Below, one piece after another: positions 27,910 to 35,766 of a stretch of 64,000 nt of DNA (position 1 is the first letter of the stretch; the number at the start of each line of letters is the position of its first letter). Below the pieces are notes generated by a model that was not told the origin of the DNA, did no database searches, and saw only the letters and a program-made list of their open reading frames with translations. The position numbers were made by a program, and so were the translations under genes. This stretch comes from Citreicoccus inhibens (lineage in GTDB: Bacteria > Myxococcota > Myxococcia > Myxococcales > Myxococcaceae): assembly GCF_019039035.1 (NCBI RefSeq), contig NZ_JAHNZT010000016.1:62001-126000 (forward strand), in the 5' to 3' direction.

Positions 27910-28737
27910 AACCGTCCGGCGAGTGACGTGTGGAGAGCGGTTGAAGACGGATGGGTGCCGTGTTCGGCGAGCGCCGCGACCGGAAGGGTGTTCAGGGCGG
28001 AGGTAGGAGGTGCGCCTGGGGTGCCCGACCGACAAGCCCCGGATGGGATTCTCCTGGTGCTGCGCCCAGGGATGCAGAGGGGCGCGTTGAAGGCCACGGG
28101 CCTATGCCATCCGTCCTCCGCCTATAGACGCTTCCGGGAATGGTTGGCCGCGGGCGTCTTCCGCGAGTTCTGGCGCCAAGGGTTGATTGCCCATGACGGC
28201 CTGGCGGGGATTGATTGGCGCTAGCTGGCGCTGGACGGGACCCAGGGCAAAGCGCCGCTGGGCGGGGGAAAAACCGGCCCCAATCCCACCGACAGAGCGA
28301 GGCGGGGCACCGAGCGCAGTCTGCTGACAGACTCGCGCGGCGTCCCCCTCGGCCTCGTGGTCGCTGGAGCCAACACGAACGACTTCAAGCTGGCGCGCTC
28401 CACGCTTGAATCGATTCCCGTCCGAAGGCCCCTGCCAAGCCGGGGTCGTCGCCAGACGCTGTGTGTCGACCTGGGGTATGCCTTTAGGCCCGTGCGCGAG
28501 ATGGCCCTGGAGTATGGCTTTACGCTCCGGCCCCCCAAACGACGCTCCCAGGTGAGGCCTCGGTGCACACAGCGTCGACGCCCTTCGCCGCGATGGGTCG
28601 TCGAGCGAACCCACCCCTGGCTCAACCGCTTCCGCCGTCTGCTGGTGCGCTGGGAGAAGCGAGAGGACACCTACGTTACGATGCGCCACTTCGCGCTGGG
28701 CATCATCACTTGGTTCCACTCGCTCCTACCGAAATAG
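27910..28737 (+). pseudogene. IS5-family (DDE) transposase, broken
   Basis: One frame runs through ASDVWRAVEDGWVPC, DRQAPDGILLVLRPGMQRGA and RRFREWLAAGVFREFWRQGL to IDWR, then TAG at 28222-28224, then LALDGTQGKAPLGGGKTGPN, RSLLTDSRGVPLGLVVAGAN, CVDLGYAF and WVVERTHPWLNRFRRLLVRW to a stop at 28737. Asp in the DGTQ and DLGY segments and Glu in VERTH form the DDE triad of the IS427-like IS5 group. The amber codon replaces the Trp usually seen there (TGG to TAG), and the N-terminal half is poorly conserved. No terminal inverted repeats were identified. Confidence 0.78.
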
Positions 28738-28968
28738 GTGCTCAGGCTCGGCCAGGATACGTGGCGCGGGATCTCGATTCCGAAACCAGCTCAGAAAACC
28801 AAGCCCCAGGAAGGGACGTTCACCGAAGACGAGTTGCGTCGCGCTCGCGCGCGCCACGGACAAACTACGAGATGCCCCCACTGCAACAGATCTGGCGACA
28901 TCGACGACCTCTTCGGATGGCGGAGGATGCGCCCAGAAGATTCCGAGATCGGTCCTCAGTCGTGGTGA
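28738..28968 (+). pseudogene. Fragment of a zinc-ribbon protein ending at an in-frame TGA
   Basis: 76 codons ending ...TRCPHCNRSGDIDDLFGWRR and then PQSW, TGA (28966-28968). Past the TGA the frame continues FKCRFKQE to a second TGA, so a CxxC...(C)xxC zinc ribbon would be complete if the TGA were a Cys codon (TGC). The start is unclear and there is no good ribosome-binding site. It is most likely a decayed gene end. The stretch 28992-29196 holds nothing I can identify. Confidence 0.4.
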
Positions 28969-29196
28969 TTCAAATGCCGGTTCAAACAAGAGTGACCAAT
29001 AAGCGTCATTCAGGAGGTGTCGGCCGTCCGCGCGCCGAGCTGCGAACGAAGAGTCCCGCGCCCCAGGCACGCCGTCAGCCCCCTTGAGTCAGGACACTCG
29101 TCCGGCGGCGGTGCGACCGCGCACCGTGAAGCCCGTACTCACTTCGCCGCGGGCCCCACGGCGCGGATACTCATGCTGTGACTCAGCCGCGGTGAC

Positions 29197-31476
29197 TCAC
29201 CACAGCTGCACGGGGACTGGCGTGAAGCCGGACTTGTTGTTCCCGACCTGACCGTAGAGGTTGTCACCCCAGGCCCAGACCGAGCCGTCCGACCGCAACG
29301 CCAGCGAGTGGTGGTAACCCGCGGACAGCGCCGTCACTCCCGCGACGCCAAAGACAGTCGCCGGCGCCAGCTGGTTGCCGCGCGTTCCGTCGCCCAATTG
29401 GTACCAACTGTTGGCGCCCCAGGCAGACACCGTGCCGCCCGCGTTCAGCGCCAGTGAATGGGTGTCTCCCGCCGCAAGCGCCTTCACGCCGCCAATCCCC
29501 ACCACCTGCACGGGCGACAACCTCCGCGTCACCGTGCCGTCACCCACCTGGCCGTAGGTGTTCGTCCCCCACGCCCAGACCGTGCCGCCCGACTTCAGTG
29601 CCAACGAGTGCTGCGTGCCCGCCGACACCGCTGTCATTCCCGTGAGGAGCAGTCGAACCGGTGCCAACCGCTGGGTGGTCGTCCCATCTCCCAACTGACC
29701 ATACGAATTGGAACCCCAGGCCCAGACCGTGCCGTCCGACTTCAACGCCAACGCGTGGTCCGCGCGGGCCGAGGTCGACACGGCCGACACTCCCGTCACG
29801 TTCAACACCTGAACCGGGACGGCGCTGCTGAGCCCCGAGCCATCTCCCATCTGCCCACTCGTGTTGAGCCCCCAGGCCCAGACCGTGCCGTCCAACTTCA
29901 GGGCCACCGAGAAGTCACGGCCCGCCGCCACGGCGGACACGCCGCTCAACCCCAACACCTGGACCGGAACGAGGCGCGGCGTCAGCGTCCCATCCCCCAA
30001 CTGGCCCTGCGAGTTGTCTCCCCAAGCCCAGACCGTTCCGTCTGTCTTCAAGGCCAGCGTGTGGGTCGTGCCCGTGGACACCGCGCTGGCTCCCGTGAAC
30101 GTGGGGACCTGCGTGGGCGACTCGCGTCGCGTCGTCGTCCCGTCGCCCAGTTGCCCCACCGTGTTGTATCCCGAGCCCCACACCGTGCCGTCCGCGAGCT
30201 GCACCAGCGAGTGATACATCCCCGCCGAGACGCGCTGCGCGCCGGTGAACAGCGTGGCCGAAGGGACCGTGCCATCAGACTCCGCGAAGGTTCCGTAGCG
30301 GAAGTCGTCGTGAAGGCCCCAGGCCCAGGCCGTGCCGTCCGTCTTCACCGCGGTCGCGTGGTAGCGCCCCGTCTTCAGGACGGCCACGTCCGCGAGGCTC
30401 GTGACTCGCGTGGGAGACAGCCGGACGCCAGGCAACTCGTTGCCCATCAGCCCATACTGATTGTACCCCCATGCCCAGACCGTTCCGTCTGTCTTCAGGG
30501 CCATCACATAGTGCTCGCCCGCATCCACGGAGACGATGCCCGAGAGGCCAGGGATCTGCGTGGGCGACGACCGCGAGGCCATCAGCTCATCCCCAATCCC
30601 GAGCACGCTGTTGTAGTTGTCTCCCCAAACCCAAACCGTGCCATCTGCTTTCAGGGCATAGGCGCTGGAATGCCCTGCCTTCACGAACACCACACCGGTG
30701 AGCCCCGGCACCTGCGCCGCCGTCGCGCGGTTCGTGGTCGAGCCGTTCCCCAATTGCCCCGAGGAATTGTCGCCCCAGGTCCACACGGTGCCGTCCGCGC
30801 GCAGCGCCATCCCGAACGCGTAGCCCGAGGAGACCGCCGTCGCCTGAGTGAGTCCCGCCACCCGCGTGGGCGACAGTCGCTGCGTGGTCGTCCCATCTCC
30901 AATCTGGCCCGAGCCGTTCGAGCCCCATGCCCACACCGTGCCGTCCGACTTCAACGCCAGCGAGTTCATGAAGCTGCCCGACAGCGCCACCACGCCCGAG
31001 AGCCCCGGGACTTGAATGGGCGTCAGCCGCCCCGTCGTCGTCCCATCTCCCAGTTGCCCGTAGGTGTTGTAGCCCCACACCCAAGCGGTGCCATCCGCGC
31101 GGCGGGCCATCGAGTGGTTGTCTCCTGCCTCCACCGCCGTCACGTTCGTGAGGCCCACCACCTGCCCGGGCGTGCGCCGATGCGTGGTCGTGCCATCACC
31201 CAACTCGCCCCCGAAGTTCGTGCCCCACGCCCACACCGTGCCATCCGACTTCAGCAGCAAGCTGTGCGACGACACCGAGAGCATGGACGGCGACAGCAGG
31301 CTCGCGCGGTGCGTGCCGAGCGCCCCCTGGCCTTCGGGCCCCACTCCGTTCGCGACGGCCTCGCTCCCGGAGGACCCACGCGATTCCGGGCCTCCACAGC
31401 CGAGCGCCGCCACCACCACGCACAACCGCCAGATGACTCCGAAGGCAGAGGATACAGCGTGCTTCCTTGCTCCCAT
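29197..31476 (-). CDS. RCC1-repeat lipoprotein
   Basis: 759 residues from the ATG at 31476, which has AGGAGG 7 bases upstream; a longer frame upstream is not needed. The signal sequence ends [10 protein letters not shown], giving a lipidated Cys. From about residue 70 onward the protein consists of about 13 RCC1-type repeats of roughly 50 residues with the core [20 protein letters not shown], followed by TTTxRxxPVQVxGLxxVxAV and AGxxHSLA. These should form two seven-bladed-like propellers on the outer surface. A paralogue lies at 33141-35387 on the opposite strand. Such repeats mediate protein contact; the target is unknown. Confidence 0.87.
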   Translation of the reverse strand: MGARKHAVSSAFGVIWRLCVVVAALGCGGPESRGSSGSEAVANGVGPEGQGALGTHRASLLSPSMLSVSSHSLLLKSDGTVWAWGTNFGGELGDGTTTHRRTPGQVVGLTNVTAVEAGDNHSMARRADGTAWVWGYNTYGQLGDGTTTGRLTPIQVPGLSGVVALSGSFMNSLALKSDGTVWAWGSNGSGQIGDGTTTQRLSPTRVAGLTQATAVSSGYAFGMALRADGTVWTWGDNSSGQLGNGSTTNRATAAQVPGLTGVVFVKAGHSSAYALKADGTVWVWGDNYNSVLGIGDELMASRSSPTQIPGLSGIVSVDAGEHYVMALKTDGTVWAWGYNQYGLMGNELPGVRLSPTRVTSLADVAVLKTGRYHATAVKTDGTAWAWGLHDDFRYGTFAESDGTVPSATLFTGAQRVSAGMYHSLVQLADGTVWGSGYNTVGQLGDGTTTRRESPTQVPTFTGASAVSTGTTHTLALKTDGTVWAWGDNSQGQLGDGTLTPRLVPVQVLGLSGVSAVAAGRDFSVALKLDGTVWAWGLNTSGQMGDGSGLSSAVPVQVLNVTGVSAVSTSARADHALALKSDGTVWAWGSNSYGQLGDGTTTQRLAPVRLLLTGMTAVSAGTQHSLALKSGGTVWAWGTNTYGQVGDGTVTRRLSPVQVVGIGGVKALAAGDTHSLALNAGGTVSAWGANSWYQLGDGTRGNQLAPATVFGVAGVTALSAGYHHSLALRSDGSVWAWGDNLYGQVGNNKSGFTPVPVQLW

Positions 31477-31780
31477 GGACTCCCTCCTGGATGTGAGGAA
31501 GGCGACTTCGTAGATCAGCGACACCTCGGACCAAATGAATTTCTCGAATTTCAACTTATGCAGATATCAACGCAATGAGGTGGATTCAGGCGGATTGAAC
31601 GAACGGCCCCGCCGTGGAAAGGGCCGCGCTCCATGGCGGAGGGCCCCGGAGAGGCGGAGGACGTGCCACTCGGGCCTACCTTGTTCCGGAGCGACGAAGC
31701 GCCTGATGGCTTGCACGCAGAGCGCGGATCCCGAAGAAGCGGTGCGTCAGCCCACGCGATCTGGCGTATGAAGCGCGCGC

Positions 31781-32665
31781 ATGGTGCGGACCCTGGATGG
31801 AACCGAGCTGAGTCGAGTGATGCGGGCCGAGATGGCCCAGGATGTCGCGGCGCTCCAAGCCGCGGGGGTCACCCCTGGCCTCTCCGTGGTGTTGGTCGGT
31901 AACAACCCCGCCAGCCAGGCCTACGTGGCCAGCAAGACCCGAGCATGCGAGGCACTCGGCATGCGGGGGCAGACGCTGAACCTGCCCGAGGACGTCTCCA
32001 AGGATGAGCTGTTCGCGGTCATCGATCGCTTGAACCAGGACCCCACGGTCCACGGCATCCTCGTCCAGCTCCCCCTGCCCGCCCACCTGCCCTACAAGGC
32101 CGTCCTCGAGCACATCCGCCCCGAGAAGGACGTGGATGGCTTTCATCCGCTCAACGCGGGGCTCGCCTTCGTGGGCGACCCGCGCGCGTTCGTGCCGTGC
32201 ACGCCCGCCGGCATCATGGAGATGCTCCGCCGCGAGAACGTCCCCACGCGCGGCAAGCACGTCGTCATCGTGGGCCGGAGCCTCATCGTCAGCAAGCCGC
32301 TCGCCTCGCTGCTCATGGCGCCGGGCCCGGACGCCACCGTCACCCTCACCCACCGGCATACGCCTGACCTCGCCACGTACACTCGGCAGGCGGACATCCT
32401 CATCGTCGCGGTGGGCAAGCAGAACCTCATCACCGCCGACATGGTGAAGCCCGGTGTCGTCGTCATCGACGTGGGCCAGAACCGCGTGCCCGATACGAGC
32501 TCGGATCGCGGATATCGCATGGTCGGTGACGTGGACTACGACGCCGTCCGACAGGTGGCCTCGGCCATCACGCCCGTGCCCGGCGGCGTGGGTCCCATGA
32601 CGATCACCATGCTCCTGGCCAATACGATCCAGGCCGCGCGGCAGACTCACGCGAAGCAGGCCTGA
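31781..32665 (+). CDS. folD: Bifunctional methylenetetrahydrofolate dehydrogenase/cyclohydrolase
   Basis: 294 residues, normal length. It interconverts 5,10-methylene- and 10-formyl-tetrahydrofolate with NADP. Signatures: GLSVVLVGNNPASQAYVASK with the catalytic Lys, GILVQLPLPAHL, KDVDGFHPLNAG, PCTPAGIMEML, GRSLIVSKPLASLL and the C-terminal TPVPGGVGPMTITMLLANT. It sits alone between two RCC1 lipoprotein genes. The 304 bases upstream (31477-31780) contain no other gene. Confidence 0.97.
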   Translation: MVRTLDGTELSRVMRAEMAQDVAALQAAGVTPGLSVVLVGNNPASQAYVASKTRACEALGMRGQTLNLPEDVSKDELFAVIDRLNQDPTVHGILVQLPLPAHLPYKAVLEHIRPEKDVDGFHPLNAGLAFVGDPRAFVPCTPAGIMEMLRRENVPTRGKHVVIVGRSLIVSKPLASLLMAPGPDATVTLTHRHTPDLATYTRQADILIVAVGKQNLITADMVKPGVVVIDVGQNRVPDTSSDRGYRMVGDVDYDAVRQVASAITPVPGGVGPMTITMLLANTIQAARQTHAKQA

Positions 32666-33140
32666 CCCAGACGAAGGCCACACTCCCGCGGGAGGCGGCG
32701 TGTCTCCCCGCCCCTCCCCTTCCGGCGCAGCTCCCAGAGCCGCTGGCGAGACGGGGTGCGACGAAACAGAACCTGGTGAGTCCGCGTACAACCCACGCGT
32801 GGCCCTCTCGCGCCCTGCGACCAGCCCGCGACGCCCAGATGACTCACACAACGCAGTAATGCGGATGCTGCGGCCTGCATGCCCGTCCTGTCTTGCCACT
32901 CAATCCCTCTCATCTCCGCGCCCCGCTTCGGCATCCCTGCTCCCGGGCGCTGCCTTTTCGCGCATTCACAGACACCCATCGCGCACCCACACCGTCACAT
33001 CGCGGAGACACCCGGCTCAACCTTGACAACTCATGCTCCAAGCCGCCCAGAACGCCATCACTGTTTTCCATGAATTATTCGTTAGCCCCGCCAGCGACAT
33101 TGGAGTACGCCAGGGCCGCTGTCTCACCTGGAGGGTGTTC
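32666..33140. other. Intergenic region, no gene seen
   Basis: 475 bases between folD and the second RCC1 gene. The frames here have no family similarity and no ribosome-binding sites. A 12-base palindrome ctcccgcgggag lies 20-odd bases after the folD stop and could be a weak terminator stem. The last 150 bases are more A/T-rich and presumably hold the promoter of the RCC1 gene, but I cannot point to boxes. Confidence 0.5.
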
Positions 33141-35387
33141 ATGAGCGCGAGGCGTCCCGCCGTATCGGAGGTATTGAGGTCCGTCTGGCTGTGGTCCGTG
33201 GTGATGGCGTGCGTGGGCTGCTCGGGCGAGGGGCCCGCGCCCACCGCCGAGCCCCTGGGTACGGCGGAGTCCGCCCTGGTGACGCGCGAGAGCGTGGCGC
33301 TGGGCATCGGGCATTCCGTGGTGGTGAAGGCGGACGGCACGGTGTGGGCGTGGGGCGACAACGTCTCCGCGCAGTTGGGCGATGGGTCGTACACCAGTCG
33401 CGTGACGCCCGCGCAGGTGCCAGGGCTCACCCAGGTCACCGCGGTCGCGGCGGGCAACCTGCACAACCTGGCGCGCAAGGCGAACGGGACGGTGTGGGTC
33501 TGGGGCACGAACAACTACGGCCAGCTCGGAGATGGAACCATCACCGTGCGATGGCTGCCCATCCAGGTGCCGGGCCTGACCAACGTGGCGACGGTGGCGG
33601 CCGGTTACTGGCACTCGCTGGCGTTGAAGTCGGACGGCAGTGTGTGGGCCTGGGGTGACAACTCCCTGGGCCAGTTGGGAGATGGGACGACGACTGCGCG
33701 TCGCTCACCCGTCCAGGTGTCGGGGCTGAGCAACGTGGTGGCCGTGGCCGCGGGCTATGGGCACTCGCTCGCGCTGAAGGCGGATGGCACCGTGTGGGCC
33801 TGGGGTGACAACACCGATGGACAGGTGGGCGATGGCACGCTCACCCAGCGGCTGACGCCCCGGCAGGTGCCCGGACTCACGGGTGTGTCCCTCATCACGG
33901 CGGGCTACCGGTTCTCGTTGGCCGTGAAGTCGGATGGCTCCGCGTGGACGTGGGGCGACAACGCCGCGGGACAGCTCGGTGATGGCACGACGACGGATCG
34001 CACCTCGCCCACGCTCGTGCCGGGCCTCACCCAGGTGACGGGCCTCTCCGCGGGTGACGACTACTCACTGGCTCTGAAGTCGGACGGCACCGTGTGGGGC
34101 TGGGGCGCCAACGGACAGGGGCAGCTGGGCGATGGCACGACGACCCAGCGGCTGACGCCCACGCAGTCGCCGGGCCTCACCGGCGTCGCGGTGGTGACGG
34201 CGGGCAACTTCCACTCGCTGGCGCTGAAGACGGATGGCACCGCCTGGGCCTGGGGCCGCAAGGATACGAACCAGTTCGGTGACGGCACGCCGTCCCGCTT
34301 CCTCTCTCCCACGGCCTTCCCGCTCACGGGGGTGGCGTCCATCGCCCTGGGCAACCAGCATGCGCTCGCCCTGAAGACGGACCACACCGTCTGGGCCTCG
34401 GGTGAGAACCGATGGGGACAACTCGGAGAGGGGAGCAACGCGCGGCGCCTGACCATGACGCAGGTCTCGGGGCTCACGGATGTGCAGACGGTGATTGCCG
34501 GTGACAGCCACTCGCTCGCGCTGAAGACAGACGGCACGGTGTGGGCCTGGGGGCGCAATGACTACGGACAGCTCGGCGACGGCACCACCACGTCGCGCTC
34601 CGTGGCCGCGCCGGTGCCGGGCCTCACGGGCGTGAAGGCGGTCGTGGCGGGCACGCACCATTCGCTGGCGCTGAAGCTGGATGGCACGGTCTGGGGCTGG
34701 GGACGCAACGACCTGGGGCAGATTGGCGATGGAACGGGCACCCAGCACCTGACGCCCACCCTCCTGCCTGGACTGGCGGGCGTTTCGTCGCTCGCGTCGG
34801 GCGCGCACCACGCGCTCGCGCTCCTCATGGACGGTACGATCTGGGGCTGGGGCTACAACGCCTATGGCCAGGTGGGCGATACGACGACCACGAACAAGCT
34901 GGGGCCGACGAAGCTGACGAGCTTCGGGACCACGCCGGGCGTGACGGCGCTGGCCGCTGGCGCGGAGCACTCGCTGGCGCTGAAGGCGAACGGCACCCTC
35001 TGGGCCTGGGGCTACAACATGTATGGCCAGATTGGCGACAACACGACCACCCGGCGCGCGCTGCCCGTGCAGGTGCAGAACCTGACCGGCGTGACGGCGA
35101 TGTCCGTGGCCTCCATCGGGCGCTACGCACTCGCCATGACGGGGGACGGCACGTACTGGGGCTGGGGCAACAACGCCTCCGGGCAGATTGGCGATGGCGG
35201 AAATGGCAGTCGCCTGGTGCCCAGCCACGTCCTGTACTTCGCGGATGTGACGAGCGTGTTCGCCGGGAATCAGAACTCGGTGGTGATGACCTCGGATGGC
35301 CGGGCCTGGTTCATGGGTGACAACTTCTACGGCCAGCTCGGCAACGGCCGCGCCGGCTACGAGATGACACCCGTCCAGGTGTGGTGA
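33141..35387 (+). CDS. RCC1-repeat lipoprotein (paralogue)
   Basis: 748 residues from the ATG at 33141, preceded by GGAGGG. The signal sequence ends WSVVMACVGCSG, giving a lipidated Cys. A short linker is followed by about 13 RCC1 repeats with [20 protein letters not shown]-like cores through to the C-terminus (MGDNFYGQLGNGRAGYEMTP). The C-terminal end is very close to that of the minus-strand paralogue ([16 protein letters not shown] against LGNGRAGYEMTPVQVW), pointing to duplication and inversion around folD. It is probably a surface-exposed propeller protein. Confidence 0.87.
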   Translation: MSARRPAVSEVLRSVWLWSVVMACVGCSGEGPAPTAEPLGTAESALVTRESVALGIGHSVVVKADGTVWAWGDNVSAQLGDGSYTSRVTPAQVPGLTQVTAVAAGNLHNLARKANGTVWVWGTNNYGQLGDGTITVRWLPIQVPGLTNVATVAAGYWHSLALKSDGSVWAWGDNSLGQLGDGTTTARRSPVQVSGLSNVVAVAAGYGHSLALKADGTVWAWGDNTDGQVGDGTLTQRLTPRQVPGLTGVSLITAGYRFSLAVKSDGSAWTWGDNAAGQLGDGTTTDRTSPTLVPGLTQVTGLSAGDDYSLALKSDGTVWGWGANGQGQLGDGTTTQRLTPTQSPGLTGVAVVTAGNFHSLALKTDGTAWAWGRKDTNQFGDGTPSRFLSPTAFPLTGVASIALGNQHALALKTDHTVWASGENRWGQLGEGSNARRLTMTQVSGLTDVQTVIAGDSHSLALKTDGTVWAWGRNDYGQLGDGTTTSRSVAAPVPGLTGVKAVVAGTHHSLALKLDGTVWGWGRNDLGQIGDGTGTQHLTPTLLPGLAGVSSLASGAHHALALLMDGTIWGWGYNAYGQVGDTTTTNKLGPTKLTSFGTTPGVTALAAGAEHSLALKANGTLWAWGYNMYGQIGDNTTTRRALPVQVQNLTGVTAMSVASIGRYALAMTGDGTYWGWGNNASGQIGDGGNGSRLVPSHVLYFADVTSVFAGNQNSVVMTSDGRAWFMGDNFYGQLGNGRAGYEMTPVQVW

Positions 35388-35454
35388 GACTCATTGCAAT
35401 GGGATTGGCGATGATTGGATTCTCTTTGTATTCTCTCCACGGGGGTCCAACGCC

Positions 35455-35718
35455 ATGAATCCAGAGCAAATCCTCGCCAGCCTGACTCAGTATGTCGCGC
35501 ATGAGATTCTCGAAGACGCCGCCGAGGATCTCACGTCCACCACGCCACTGCTCGAGTTGGGAGTCCTCAACTCCTTGGAGACCGCGCGCATGATGGCTTT
35601 CGTCGAGAAGCAGTTCGGCATCACCGTGCCCGCGGATGCGATGAGGGTCGAGAACCTCCAGACCCTCGCCGCAATCACAGACATGGTGTGCGCGTGCGCG
35701 CGGGTGCGCACGCCCTGA
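35455..35718 (+). CDS. Free-standing acyl carrier protein
   Basis: 87 residues. ACP fold: EQILASLTQYVAHEILEDAA, then the phosphopantetheine site LLELGVLNSLETARMMAFVE and QFGITVPADAMRVENLQTLA. The usual DSL is NSL, so Ser is present but the preceding Asp is Asn. It lies on the plus strand, convergent with the KS-AT gene at the end of the biosynthetic cluster, which itself has no ACP. It may serve that ketosynthase in trans. It also follows the RCC1 gene by 67 bases. Confidence 0.85.
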   Translation: MNPEQILASLTQYVAHEILEDAAEDLTSTTPLLELGVLNSLETARMMAFVEKQFGITVPADAMRVENLQTLAAITDMVCACARVRTP

Positions 35719-35720
35719 TA

Positions 35721-35766
35721 CTTCAGGGAGGACTCCCCCACTCCGTCAGGGGGAGTCCTTCTGAAG
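35721..35766. terminator. Strong bidirectional hairpin between ACP and KS-AT genes
   Basis: ggactccccc (35730-35739) pairs perfectly with gggggagtcc (35749-35758), extended outside by cttcag (35721-35726) and ctgaag (35761-35766). The stop codon of the minus-strand KS-AT gene (35746-35748) sits in the loop, so the hairpin overlaps its last codons. Confidence 0.75.

Larger units (their letters stand above)
22889..29100. mobile_element. Probable genomic island next to tRNA-Sec
   Basis: Bounds are approximate. The segment begins at the tRNA-Sec gene and carries a toxin/immunity cassette, a dead ketosynthase-like gene and two decayed transposase genes. Base composition of 23,200-27,500 is visibly richer in A and T than the flanks, and codon use is less GC-biased. 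No integrase and no second copy of the tRNA 3' end was noticed, so the insertion mechanism is unknown. Confidence 0.45.

Noticed and set aside
27522-27911. An intact 129-codon gene upstream of the IS5 remnant
   Set aside because: Its only recognisable part is one frame of the broken IS630-like helix-turn-helix; it is not a complete protein.
28966-28992. Selenoprotein reading through TGA as a confident call
   Set aside because: No SECIS-like stem-loop is seen after the codon, and neighbouring genes are decayed; kept only as a low-level finding.
29458-31578. A 706-codon plus-strand frame opposite the RCC1 gene
   Set aside because: Repeats of the sense RCC1 gene create a periodic antisense frame; no start signal or family.
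22889-35400. Clear attL/attR repeat of the tRNA-Sec 3' end to bound the island
   Set aside because: I did not notice a second copy of the last 20 bases of the tRNA, nor any integrase gene.
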